The notes under the pieces are model-generated. The model searched no databases. It was given only the letters and a program-made list of their open reading frames with translations, and had not been told where the DNA came from. 42,775 nucleotides of DNA, from NCBI GenBank assembly GCA_903876045.1, contig CAIQYP010000336.1, forward strand, positions 1 through 42,775, read 5' to 3'. A program made the translations under genes and the position numbers. This stretch comes from an uncultured beta proteobacterium (GTDB lineage: Bacteria; Pseudomonadota; Gammaproteobacteria; Burkholderiales; Burkholderiaceae_C). Shown in pieces: positions 28,101-34,790 of this stretch. Each line of letters begins with the position of its first letter. The stretch's first letter is position 1.

Positions 28101-29339
28101 AACGAGACCGACTTCCTGGTTGAAGAACAAGTCTCGACGGACGGTGGTTTGACGTTCCGCAGCGTTGCAAACACGGGTACGCTCAATGGCTGGACGGCAT
28201 TGCCGCGGATCGGTCGTAGCGCGGCGCAGACCGCAGCGTTCGGTCCTGGTAACCTGGTGAACTACAACCGAGGCAACGTGCCGACGACGGCTGGTTACGT
28301 GTACAACTTCCGGATTAGTGCGCGGGATATGCTCCCCGGTATCACCAGCGATTCGCATCCGTACCTGACAGGTCAGGCTAGTCTGAATCTGCCACCGGTA
28401 CCTGTGGCACCGGTTCTGGTCTCGCCTCCTGTGGTGACCTTCAACACTGCCACGCTGACTGACCGTGTGCGTCTGACCTGGAACAAGATCACTCCGGTGG
28501 CTGGCACGACGATGAGCTATCTGGTGTTTGCCGGTGGTGTGCAAATTGGGGTAGTTGCGCAACCATTCAACGCCGCAGCAACCACCGTTACCTTCAACTA
28601 CAACCTGACGGCGGCGCAGATTGCTGCTGGCGTTAGCTTCACGGTTGAGTCAAGGCAGACGGCGATCCGCGTAGCCGGTCAAACGCTCTTTGGTACAAGC
28701 GTGAGCGTGCCGTCCAATACGGTGACGCTAGGGGCTGCTCCGGCTGCTCCAGCAGCACCAGCGACATTCGCTGCGGTTACCAACGCAACGACAGGCGCAG
28801 TGACTGCTACCTGGGCTGCGGTAACGCCGCCAGCAGGCAGCACGGTCTCTTACGTGGTGCAGAGCGTATTGGTAGGCGGTGCTGGTACAACCCGTCGTCA
28901 AACCCCGGCAACGTCCGGTGGTGCGCTGACGATTGTTCCCGCCGGTAACAGCTACACCGTCTCGGTTGCAGCGATATTCACCAATGCACAGGGTGTGGCA
29001 GTCGAGGGTCCGATGTCAGCTGCGGTCACGGTTAACACCTGGCCTGCTCAGTCAACGGCTCTGACCAATGTGCTCTCCGCAACGGCACGGACCTTTAACG
29101 TGGGCTTCAACAATACGTCGACCAACATCACCGGCTTCACTATCCAACGTGGCGTCTCTGCTACGGCGGGTGGAGCGGTGACCTGGACGACTATTGCGGT
29201 GACTCCGACGAAGGTGGGTAACGTCTACTCGTTCAGCAACCTGGCTCCGGCTGCTGGCTTCTACCGCTTCCGTATCCAAGCCACGAGCGTGGCCGGTACA
29301 ACGGCGGTGGCGACTACGCCGACAGTGAATACGCCTTAA
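22146..29339 (+). CDS. Giant MofA paralogue with degenerate copper sites, GxGY repeats and FN3 array
   Basis: A 2397-residue exported protein homologous to the upstream MofA over its whole oxidase region (for example KWVNPMGVATTDDYYEIAAV and WFPHVYETNQ blocks) but with copper sites dismantled. HWHG is HLVG (H262 kept), HDH is QDR (338-340), HxxHxH is NSIHFS (only H1336 kept), HCHILGH is GSAILGH (1480-1486; Cys lost, H1486 kept). Three of eleven core ligands remain. Where MofA has one GxGY repeat, this protein has about ten (residues about 829-1262). The C-terminal 900 residues form about seven FN3-like domains (repeated LTWTDNAxNExxYxVxR pattern). Signal peptide cut AVA|GAGFG. GTG start at 22146 with AGGGAG upstream, matching the mofA N-terminus. 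No stop or frameshift over 7.2 kb, so it is probably a functional non-enzyme. Confidence 0.9.
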   Translation: MKKPQHNSFKFSPVAIAVAVVLTSQFAANVAVAGAGFGSAATLGGVAAQPQTYYANSPSGPIPVLTTAAPTGTVRADGSGLKNVATSGTLMRKFVDKLPGFGAANANLLGQYIPLAVAEKWVNPMGVATTDDYYEIAAVEFSEKMHSDLPKATKLRGYVQLETAGNAATSKHIALTYPNGTAITDTARVTAANPTGQVYAYDNPHHLGPVITASSGTAVRVKFTNYLPIGGKLFLPVDPTIPGAGLGPDNTTTYGENRAGMHLVGGQAPWVSAGSPHQWIAPAGDAAYTTSVNANGLGQYGMGKGASAQTLPDMTDPGAGSTYLYFPNDMSARFTFIQDRTSGMTRLNAYAGLEAGYVVTDPVELALINGGTLSGGALPAAVTVAAGTIPNSFATIPLIIEDKTFVPANVAQQDANWDAVKWGAPGDLWFPHVYETNQSQTLQGGVNTVGRWDYGPWFWPIFPVSSSKNALPALSFVPEAYMDTPVINGTAYPTVNVEAKAYRFRILNASNDRYVNLGLYLADTANKAPQLDQNGNPIVNAAGVQQFFTDALGQGNTEVKMVPAAPINAAGNPPGWDVVNNVQLPLPQFGTTFPWNINAEPSGPTRAWPVDGRAGGSPDPTMSGPDFVVIGNDGGLLPQGVDIPPQPVTYEQNRRSITVTNIYGYGLLLGPSERADTIVDFTNYADKTLILYNDAPAPTPFNDPRNDYYTGDPDQSGQGGAYSTLPGYGPNTRTMMQVVVGAKGAITNGGGPLNAAALAAALPAAYGASQPAPLVPEVAYNASFGTADADNYGRVASGSAAQPNLTFARSSNTLALIPGPMNLVTSGGPNTGSGTGYFSVPNVVITPTNGLGSGAAATATINATTGQVTGVTLTSAGTGYTALPNVTFVSTATVAGAVVADGGTGYVTGDQVVFSGGGGTGAAATVIASTGSPILTAPIVNNIGSGYTTNPSVSITGGSGSGATAVATIVTSGISATVTPLSGSGYTSATTAIVSPPQTAGTQAVVTPTVAFPISGVFTIAAGAGGSGYDLINNTTVVNFSAPQIQGGVPPTATATLNPADGSISGITMLTAGSGYTSAPTITVTDAGANQIDPATGLPVQGANLATVTTTLAATGSIGSIAVTPGTGYTLPPTITFTTGTGAVVNPGLVNPVGTLPGNTGTLATLTMSNAGTGYTTPPTITITDPVNLANTSAKASFGPLAVSSGTITGVTFTSHGSGYTSAPALSIGNNLAGLPSAGTGALLTANILASGTGAQATVVASTAASIPVVTKAEQELYDDYGRYNSTGGVELPYTLVGIQTTIPLNYIDAPTEVIGENEVQIWKLVDNGFWSNSIHFSMADVQLVNRVGWDGTVKPPASNEVGWKDTVRLNPLEDAIVAIKAKTPKVPFGQPRSTRLQDPTSIVGTISPPAAPAALTPGVRYASGLGFTADPNVVTQAGLNAQVPVGPIAVGTQFLTATANTAVLPGSPTGNFDNEFTWGSAILGHAENDFTRPMVFNPNVVTPAPSTLSDPLGTGTLNWTDPTPASTPLTTLANPQNEIGFNLLQAPTAYIAGVNGAGGYRVNGAFAPYLAKPANVTQYIEPAANVKPNAAAYFAYEVSGWNAAGSSISNIAIEAPPDNPTALVLTPVWAPQVTPTATDVQLTATWQDNAVNETNYIVTRTGPSIAAPVAGKVTGAVVTTTLPANLAAGSTTTTFVDPSLLVEGSYYEYDVVARNAFGDSKVLSGTVQAPNYMPLAPTNLAAGFTIVSPCPVDAVTKVAVPSQCRPDFVNLTWTDNAINEANYIVTRTGGNVAFPQVTLPANSVSYQDTTAAEGVAYTYTVAAVNASGSATASLAVTEPVVEPTIPSNVVITPSTALDANGTFVDTATLTWSDNAYTETGYQVYRDGVAIGAVQAGSALNNPMGTGTAGWKSSPVLSYVDTGLVDGTSHTWSVQAIGVTGLTKMSASTALTKLPGVVVNPPTGLVITPNRAGSSIGLQWTDMSNNETDFLVEEQVSTDGGLTFRSVANTGTLNGWTALPRIGRSAAQTAAFGPGNLVNYNRGNVPTTAGYVYNFRISARDMLPGITSDSHPYLTGQASLNLPPVPVAPVLVSPPVVTFNTATLTDRVRLTWNKITPVAGTTMSYLVFAGGVQIGVVAQPFNAAATTVTFNYNLTAAQIAAGVSFTVESRQTAIRVAGQTLFGTSVSVPSNTVTLGAAPAAPAAPATFAAVTNATTGAVTATWAAVTPPAGSTVSYVVQSVLVGGAGTTRRQTPATSGGALTIVPAGNSYTVSVAAIFTNAQGVAVEGPMSAAVTVNTWPAQSTALTNVLSATARTFNVGFNNTSTNITGFTIQRGVSATAGGAVTWTTIAVTPTKVGNVYSFSNLAPAAGFYRFRIQATSVAGTTAVATTPTVNTP
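24630..25930 (+). repeat. Array of about ten GxGY beta repeats inside the MofA paralogue
   Basis: Coding repeats with the core G(S/T)GYTxxPxVxF/I appear about ten times (first GTGYFSVPNVVI near 24645, then GTGYTALPNVTF, GTGYVTGDQVVF, GSGYTTNPSVSI, GSGYTSATTAIV, GSGYDLINNTTV, GSGYTSAPTITV, GTGYTLPPTITF, GTGYTTPPTITI, and last GSGYTSAPALSI near 25797). Spacing is 26-55 residues. Most are followed by a small-residue-rich ATATI-type strand. The MofA counterpart has one clear copy (GAGYTTVPNVTF near 19821), so the array looks like an in-frame expansion. A beta-solenoid-like or adhesive fold is inferred. Confidence 0.75.
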
Positions 29340-29355
29340 ACGAAGTAGCGTAATA

Positions 29356-29396
29356 ATCGCCGGTGTCAGCCAACGCTGGCACCGGCGATTTTTTTT
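29356..29396 (+). terminator. Strong intrinsic terminator after the MofA paralogue
   Basis: A 15-bp stem (29356-29370 with 29375-29389, one G-T pair), a 4-nt CAAC loop and an immediate run of eight T (29389-29396). This is the most convincing intrinsic terminator in the window. It lies 17 bp after the stop codon and separates the two oxidase-like genes from mofB, which therefore probably has its own promoter or depends on read-through. Confidence 0.9.
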
Positions 29397-29441
29397 GAGT
29401 GCTTGATTTTTTTAGTTTTGGTTTACTAGGGAAGAACAGAT

Positions 29442-30131
29442 ATGTTGAAAAAGAGTTTTATTTCTGCTTGCGGCGTGGCACTAGTTACGGTGTCGGCCTT
29501 TGCGGCAGACAGCGTTGCGATCAAGTCAGATAAAGACAAACTGAGCTATAGCATCGGTGCCTCCATAGGCAAGAATTTTAAAAATGAAGGCACTGAAGTC
29601 GATGTGAATGTGCTGATGGAAGGTCTAAAGAATTCCCTGACCGGTGACAAATTGCTGGTGCCGGAAAAAGACATGCATCAGATCATGAACGACTACCAGA
29701 CGCAGTTGCGCCAGAAGATGGCAGCGAAACGGCAGCAAGCGGTTCAGGACAACAAAAAACTAGGCGATGCGTTTGTAGCTGACTTCAAAAAGCAGCCCGG
29801 TGTGGTTAGCGCACCCAGCGGCATCCTCTACCAGGTTATCAAAGCTGGTACGGGCAGAATACCGGCCGAGTCAGACATTGTTGAAGTCAACTACCGTGGC
29901 ACGTTGATCAACGGCACCGAGTTTGATGCCACCGAGCCCGGCCACCCCGCTGGCCTTAAAGTGGCCGCACTTATTCCCGGTTGGAAACAGGCGTTAACCA
30001 CGATGCCCATTGGCTCCAAGTGGCACCTTGTCATTCCGGCGGTGCTGGCTTACGGTGAACGCGGCGTTGGCACTGACATTGGCCCCAATGAAACCCTGGT
30101 ATTTGACTTGGAGTTGTTGGGGATCAAGTAA
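29442..30131 (+). CDS. mofB: Periplasmic FKBP-type peptidyl-prolyl isomerase (MofB)
   Basis: A 229-residue FkpA/Mip-type foldase. Signal peptide residues 1-21 (ending AFA before ADS). The N-terminal helical dimerisation domain (about 25-110) contains LSYSIGASIGKNFKNEG and a long Gln/Lys-rich helix. The C-terminal FKBP domain (about 125-229) shows VEVNYRGTLINGTEFDAT, a central Trp (IPGWKQAL) and AYGERGVGTDIGPNETLVFDLELL. It should help fold prolyl-rich exported proteins. The two giant beta-rich proteins upstream are obvious clients, and an FKBP gene occupies the same place (mofB) in Leptothrix. AGGGAA lies upstream of the start. Confidence 0.9.
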   Translation: MLKKSFISACGVALVTVSAFAADSVAIKSDKDKLSYSIGASIGKNFKNEGTEVDVNVLMEGLKNSLTGDKLLVPEKDMHQIMNDYQTQLRQKMAAKRQQAVQDNKKLGDAFVADFKKQPGVVSAPSGILYQVIKAGTGRIPAESDIVEVNYRGTLINGTEFDATEPGHPAGLKVAALIPGWKQALTTMPIGSKWHLVIPAVLAYGERGVGTDIGPNETLVFDLELLGIK

Positions 30132-30152
30132 TCCGGTTGGGCATGCAGGCAT

Positions 30153-30187
30153 GATCCGTCTGCGTCGATTTTTCGGGGCGGCGGATC
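30153..30187 (+). other. Hairpin between mofB and mofC
   Basis: GATCCGTC (30153-30160) pairs with GGCGGATC (30180-30187, one T-G pair) around a 19-nt loop that contains the T run. There is no T tract after the stem, so an intrinsic terminator is not supported. A 14-bp perfect palindrome (ATCTAGC/GCTAGAT, 30193-30206) follows immediately, 34 bp before the preferred mofC start, and could be a protein-binding site. Confidence 0.35.
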
Positions 30188-30239
30188 AAAATATCTAGCG
30201 CTAGATTGCTTTAATACATTTCCAGGGATGAATCAAAAA

Positions 30240-32084
30240 ATGGCGGATCTCACGGACCACCGCAAAACCCAATGGCTATTTTCGGGTTTATGCATGAGGT
30301 GCTTCTTTGGTTTGGCGCTCGGTTTTTTGTTGTCCGCACAGGCGGCTGCTCAAAGCCTATCGCCAGCGAGTCCGGCTGCATTGGAGATGGGGCGGCTAAT
30401 CTACACGGAGGGAATGATTTCGCCGGGTGTTGCCTTAACGGGCACCCGTTTTGGCAACTCCACCACCTCGGGTGCGGAGGCTGCCTGTATCAATTGCCAT
30501 CGCCGCAGTGGCATGGGCCAGGTTGAGGGTAACGCTCAAATACCGCCAATCAACGGCACCTATTTGTTTGCGGAGCAAAACGAAAAGCGCATTGCGACTA
30601 TGGATCCGCATGTCAGCAAGCAATTTAACCAGGCGCATGCCCCCTATACCGACACGACCCTCTCCGCCGCAATCCGTGGGGGAATGAATAACCGCGGTCA
30701 AGTGATGAGTTTGGCCATGCCACGGTACAACCTGGATGACTCGCAGGTCAAGGCGGTCACGGCGTATTTGAAACAAATATCAGCGCAGTGGTCACCGGGT
30801 GTTACATCAAACACTATTCGCTTTGCAACAGTCATCACGCCTGATGTGGAGCCCGAGCGTCGCAAGGTGTTTATGCAAATGATGCAGACTATTTTTCGGC
30901 AGAAAAATGGCAGCACCAAGATTTCCAAGTTTAATCAGACGCGCCATCACATGATCTCCGCGGCAGAGCTGATTTTGGGTACTGAACGCAATTGGGGTCT
31001 CGATGTTTGGGAATTGACGGGCCCTTCGGAAACGTGGGCCGCGCAGCTGGAGGAAAAATACAAGGCTCAGCCGGTATTTGCATTGGTGTCAGGGTTGGGG
31101 ACCTCCACCTGGAAGCCGGTTCATGATTTCTGTGACCACAACGGTGTGCCATGCTGGTTTCCCAGCATTGAATCGCCAGAAAAGAACCGGTCGTTCTATT
31201 CGCTCTATTTTTCTGGTGGTGTGAAGCTTGAGGCCGATGTGCTTGCGCAACATTTGCGCCGTGCCGAGACTTTGCCGAAGCGTGTGGTTCAGGTTTATAG
31301 GGATGGCTTTGTTACCGATGCTGCTGTAAAGGGACTTGGTCAGGCATTAGCCGGTAGTCCTATCCAATTGGAGGCCCGCATTCTGGATGCTGGCCTGCCA
31401 CCTGAAGAGGCGTTGCGCAAAGCAATTGCAGGTATTGGCCCTGCAGATGTGGCCGTGTTCTGGTTGCGCCAAGATGACATTGTTGCCCTCGAAAAACTAA
31501 AGCCTGTGCCGGGCAAAGCCTATTTTTCGTCGGTGTTGGGCAAGTCCGAGCAGATGCCGCTGCCTGCGGCGTGGAGGGTAAATTCGTCCCTGATATATCT
31601 CCATGAATTGCCAGAAAAACGTGTTAGAAATATCGAATATTTCGATATTTGGCTTAGCATAAACAAGATTGCTTTGGTCGATCAAACGATGCAGACAGAA
31701 GTGTTCTTTGCCATGAATTTCCTTACAGACACGTTGGCTGAGATGCTAGACAATATGTACCGCGATTATCTGGTTGAGAGAGCGGAAAACATGTTGAGTA
31801 TTCGTGAAGGCATCAAGACCGAGCAAGAAGCGCGGGACCGCGTGATGCTGGGTCGCCCGGAGGACATCATGATGAAACATGGTCATCCCAATGTGGATGA
31901 GTCGATGCGAATATCCCCGGTTACTGGACATGACAGCCTGGTCAAGAGCAGTGGTACAACGCTTTACCCCAGGCTTAGCTTGGGGTCAGACCAACGGTTT
32001 GCATCAAAAGGTGGTTACATAGTCCGCTTTGCTGGATCAGGTGGTGTTCAAATAGTTGCGCAGTCTGACTTTATTGTTCCTTAG
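30240..32084 (+). CDS. mofC: MofC-like cytochrome c fused to a periplasmic-binding-protein-like domain
   Basis: About 614 residues, exported (hydrophobic segment FFGLALGFLLSAQAAAQ within the first 40). One c-type heme site, CINCHRRSGMG (CxxCH near residues 83-87), with a plausible distal Met in MSLAMPRYNLDDSQVKAVTAYL closing a class I cytochrome domain at about 165. The remaining 440 residues alternate alpha/beta (FALVSGLGTSTWKPVHDFC, RVVQVYRDGFVTDAAVKGLGQAL) like ABC-type ligand-binding proteins. Known: Leptothrix mofC encodes a heme-binding-motif protein. It may take electrons from the oxidase or sense a ligand. ATG 30240 has AGGGA at good distance; an ATG at 30228 lies directly on that site. 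Confidence 0.83.
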   Translation: MADLTDHRKTQWLFSGLCMRCFFGLALGFLLSAQAAAQSLSPASPAALEMGRLIYTEGMISPGVALTGTRFGNSTTSGAEAACINCHRRSGMGQVEGNAQIPPINGTYLFAEQNEKRIATMDPHVSKQFNQAHAPYTDTTLSAAIRGGMNNRGQVMSLAMPRYNLDDSQVKAVTAYLKQISAQWSPGVTSNTIRFATVITPDVEPERRKVFMQMMQTIFRQKNGSTKISKFNQTRHHMISAAELILGTERNWGLDVWELTGPSETWAAQLEEKYKAQPVFALVSGLGTSTWKPVHDFCDHNGVPCWFPSIESPEKNRSFYSLYFSGGVKLEADVLAQHLRRAETLPKRVVQVYRDGFVTDAAVKGLGQALAGSPIQLEARILDAGLPPEEALRKAIAGIGPADVAVFWLRQDDIVALEKLKPVPGKAYFSSVLGKSEQMPLPAAWRVNSSLIYLHELPEKRVRNIEYFDIWLSINKIALVDQTMQTEVFFAMNFLTDTLAEMLDNMYRDYLVERAENMLSIREGIKTEQEARDRVMLGRPEDIMMKHGHPNVDESMRISPVTGHDSLVKSSGTTLYPRLSLGSDQRFASKGGYIVRFAGSGGVQIVAQSDFIVP

Positions 32085-32162
32085 TTATTTTTTCAGAAGA
32101 CTGCGGCCGCGTTTTCATGCAACAACTTCGTGCAAGACTTTTTTGTTGAAAGGAAGGTATAT

Positions 32163-32540
32163 ATGAAAAACAGGGAAAACTTGAAACATTTACTGCTTGC
32201 TTTGGGTTTGGCGCTGGGCGTCGCGTCCATTCCAGTTGGCACGGCATACGCGCAGGACGCTGAAGCAGGCGTTGATTCGGTTGAATTGGGCAACACCGCT
32301 GACACGCCCGATCAAAATCCCGCAGCGGCGGATGCTGGAGTTGCCGGGGCAGACGCTACGGCGGATGCAGCGCAAGCACAACCACCCAAGGACCCGCGCG
32401 AAGCCTATAAAGACCTGGTGCTTAAGCAGGCGGCTGACGATGCGGGTCCTACATCTGCTGTGTCGCGTCGCTACAAAAAGGTGGATAAAGCTGCCTATAA
32501 CGAGTTGATTCAGAGCGGCGCTTTGCAGCCTGCACAGTAG
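32163..32540 (+). CDS. Small exported Ala/Asp-rich protein, function unknown
   Basis: A 125-residue protein with a clear signal peptide (LLLALGLALGVASIPVGTAYA, cut before QDAEAG), then a disordered acidic Ala/Asp/Gln-rich stretch and a basic C-terminal part (VSRRYKKVDKAAYNEL). AAGGAAGG precedes the ATG at 32163. I recognise no family. It follows mofC by 78 bp on the same strand and may belong to the same expression unit, so an accessory role in the metal-oxidation locus is possible. Confidence 0.65.
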   Translation: MKNRENLKHLLLALGLALGVASIPVGTAYAQDAEAGVDSVELGNTADTPDQNPAAADAGVAGADATADAAQAQPPKDPREAYKDLVLKQAADDAGPTSAVSRRYKKVDKAAYNELIQSGALQPAQ

Positions 32541-32560
32541 TCTTCCGGTAAGTCTCGTGT

Positions 32561-32582
32561 CGCCACAGTGAAGCCTGTGGCG
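32561..32582 (+). terminator. Perfect 8-bp hairpin downstream of the small exported protein gene
   Basis: CGCCACAG (32561-32568) and CTGTGGCG (32575-32582) enclose a 6-nt loop, 20 bp after the stop. It lacks an adjacent T tract (the first T run is at about 32613-32619), so it may be a weak or Rho-assisted end of the mof transcript, or an mRNA 3' stabiliser. Confidence 0.4.
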
Positions 32583-32694
32583 CACTGAACTGGTGCGAAG
32601 GCGTTGCCAGTTATTTTTTCGTAATTGAGTTGCGTTAGTATTGCCGCATGCACTGATATATGTTTTTTCAGTTGCGCACGGAGATCGATTCCAC

Positions 32695-33603
32695 ATGGAT
32701 GACGCGACCATTGTATTTGTTGACCTAGTTGGCAGCACGGCTATTTATCAGTCCCTGGGGAATGCCAAAGGGGCTGAGTTGGTCTCGGGCGTGACGGAAT
32801 GGATCGGGTCTGCATGCAAGGCGGCCGGTGGCCAAGTCATCCGTTATCTGGGTGACGGAGTGCTGATGGCCTTTCATCTGGGCGCCCCGGCCGTAGCGTG
32901 CGCCATTGAAATACTGAGGCTGCAAGGTGAGCACAACGCCTCATTACCCGAAAGCCTGCAGGCCCAGTTAAAGGTTGGCATGGCACGTGGACAAATCGTT
33001 GAGGCCCCGACGGGCTGGATCGGCGAGGCCATCAACGTGGCTACCAGCTTGTGCGATCGCTGTATGCCGGATCAAATATTGGCGACGGGTCTGGCGATTG
33101 ACCAAATTTCCTTAAATAGTTTTGCGCGCTTTAGAAACCTGGGCCGCATGTTCATGCCGGGAAAGTCGCAACCGATCGACGTGTTCCAAATTGAATGGCG
33201 GTCGGATGCGAATTCAGGCTTTCAGACGGTGCGTGGCGAGTTGGATTCCGCAGGCTTTGATGACAGCAAACCGATGGGTGGCATTCGTCTGGCTTGTTTG
33301 GATAAGCAAGTCACCTTTGACCGTTCGGAGTTGCCCATCATCGTGGGCCGTCACGAAAACGCCCATTTTTCTATTTTTGATCCGCACGTTTCCCGCATGC
33401 ACGTCAAGATCTATGAGCAGGGTGAAACGTTGGTGCTGGTAGACACCAGCCGACACGGCACCTCTGTGCGTTTCTCAACGGGTAAAACGGTGTTGACTTT
33501 GCATAATCAGGAGTGCGTGTTGCACGATTCCTGTGAGATCGCGCTGGGCAAAGCGTTTAACCTCAGTAACGTGCCACAAATCACCCTGAGCTTTGTGAAC
33601 TGA
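32695..33603 (+). CDS. Class III nucleotide cyclase with C-terminal FHA domain
   Basis: A 302-residue soluble protein. Residues 1-170 are a class III adenylate/guanylate cyclase domain: metal-binding Asp in IVFVDLVGST and second Asp in YLGDGVLMAF, with the later ATGLAID region. Residues about 205-300 form a forkhead-associated (phosphothreonine-binding) domain with the canonical GRHENAHFSIFDPHVSRMH. It should make a cyclic nucleotide under control of a phosphoprotein. A Crp-family regulator lies at 4917 but no direct link is shown. ATG 32695 starts right at the cyclase fold; a frame from 32641 adds 18 unrelated residues. Confidence 0.85.
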   Translation: MDDATIVFVDLVGSTAIYQSLGNAKGAELVSGVTEWIGSACKAAGGQVIRYLGDGVLMAFHLGAPAVACAIEILRLQGEHNASLPESLQAQLKVGMARGQIVEAPTGWIGEAINVATSLCDRCMPDQILATGLAIDQISLNSFARFRNLGRMFMPGKSQPIDVFQIEWRSDANSGFQTVRGELDSAGFDDSKPMGGIRLACLDKQVTFDRSELPIIVGRHENAHFSIFDPHVSRMHVKIYEQGETLVLVDTSRHGTSVRFSTGKTVLTLHNQECVLHDSCEIALGKAFNLSNVPQITLSFVN

Positions 33604-33612
33604 GCGTGGGGG

Positions 33613-34740
33613 CTAGTCAATTTTAGCTTTGCGCGGAAAGTCCCACCAGGGGAGCACCCGGCGCAAGGATTGCACCACGCCGCTTTGCCACGGTGTGTAG
33701 CCGGGTAAGGCGGACAACCGGGCTTGCCAGGCCGGGCTTTTCAGCAGGAGCATCAGGGCCACGATGGCCGGGTCGTCAAGGGCCGACTTCAGGCAAACCA
33801 GGTGGTAGCTCTCTTGCAGCAGGGGCACAAAATCCAACCCATGCGCGCGCGCCGCCACCTCAATGCCCAGACCCACGTCGGCACTGCCTGATGCAATCGC
33901 GTGGGCCACGGCGGTGTGCGATGGCTCGGTGTGCTCGTAGCCCGGAAACTGCTCGGGCAGCAGCCCGTTTTGCCCGAGCAACTCGTCCAGTACCACGCGC
34001 GTGCCGGTGCCCAGTGGGCGGTTGATGAAGCGAGCCGACTGGCTCTGCACGTCCTGCAACGTGCGCAAATCCAGCGGGTTGCCAGCGGCCACCATCAAGC
34101 CCTGCGTGCGCGTGGCAAAGCCGATGATTTTGTGCAGGCCGGGCTTGAGCAGGGGTTTGTAGATTTTCTCAGCCACCGAGCCTTGCACCGGGTTTTGCAA
34201 AGTGTGAAAGCCGGCCATGACGCAGCGGCCTTCGTTGAGTGCGCGAATCGCATCCACGCTGCCGCTAAAGCGTATGTCCAGATGCAGGCGCGCGTGGCTG
34301 TGCGCTGCCAACCAATCGTCATTTGCCAAAGCAAACTCGCGCAGCGCGCCCAGTGCATGGTCATGGCTGGCGTAGAGCATCACCACGTGGGCCAATGGGT
34401 CAAAGGCCACTGCAAAGGCGCGCTCCAACTCGCTGCGCAGCGCCTCGATCTGCGGGGCCAGGCGCGCTTGTGCCTGCCCTTCGGCCCACATGAGTTTGGA
34501 GCCGAACTCGGTGAGGCGGGCCGCCTGGCCTTTTTCCCAGATCAGTAATTCGTTGCCCAACTCTTGCTCCCAGCGCTTGAGTTCGCCCCAGACGTGGCGG
34601 TAGCTCAGACCCAGCGCCCGCGCGGCAGCCGATATGGAGCCGTGGGTCGATACGGCTTGCAGTAAATCGATCAGCGGGTTACGAACCAGTGCCGGGCTGC
34701 TTTGACGCGAAAGGGTGTAGTGGAACTGGAGCCTATGCAC
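33613..34740 (-). CDS. ModE-type HTH regulator with substrate-binding domain, divergent from tupBCA
   Basis: A 375-residue regulator. N-terminal ModE/LysR-like winged helix: LLQAVSTHGSISAAARALGLSYRHVWGELKRW (about 26-57, HTH). The C-terminal two-thirds is a PBP-like domain of the type found in molybdate-responsive regulators (RFINRPLGTGTRVVLDELL and SGSADVGLGIEVAA are characteristic). It probably senses tungstate or molybdate directly and controls the tungstate transporter genes, which start 50 bp away on the other strand. Confidence 0.87.
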   Translation of the reverse strand: MHRLQFHYTLSRQSSPALVRNPLIDLLQAVSTHGSISAAARALGLSYRHVWGELKRWEQELGNELLIWEKGQAARLTEFGSKLMWAEGQAQARLAPQIEALRSELERAFAVAFDPLAHVVMLYASHDHALGALREFALANDDWLAAHSHARLHLDIRFSGSVDAIRALNEGRCVMAGFHTLQNPVQGSVAEKIYKPLLKPGLHKIIGFATRTQGLMVAAGNPLDLRTLQDVQSQSARFINRPLGTGTRVVLDELLGQNGLLPEQFPGYEHTEPSHTAVAHAIASGSADVGLGIEVAARAHGLDFVPLLQESYHLVCLKSALDDPAIVALMLLLKSPAWQARLSALPGYTPWQSGVVQSLRRVLPWWDFPRKAKID

Positions 34741-34790
34741 GGGATTTCATATGGTTGGTTATTGGAGCTGCGACTACGATACCTGAAGTT
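34741..34790. promoter_or_regulatory. Short divergent promoter region, regulator / tupB
   Basis: Only 50 bp separate the start of the ModE-like regulator from the tupB start, so both promoters must overlap each other or the coding ends. I found no clear inverted repeat or strong Shine-Dalgarno (only TGAAG before the tupB ATG). Confidence 0.4.

Noticed and set aside
26943-28562. Open frame of 539 codons antisense to the MofA paralogue
   Set aside because: Same artefact; low-complexity basic translation opposite well-defined FN3-like modules.
22146-29339. Reading the MofA paralogue as a pseudogene
   Set aside because: The frame is intact for 2397 codons, has a signal peptide and ribosome-binding site, and conserves residues around lost copper ligands; decay would not be so selective.
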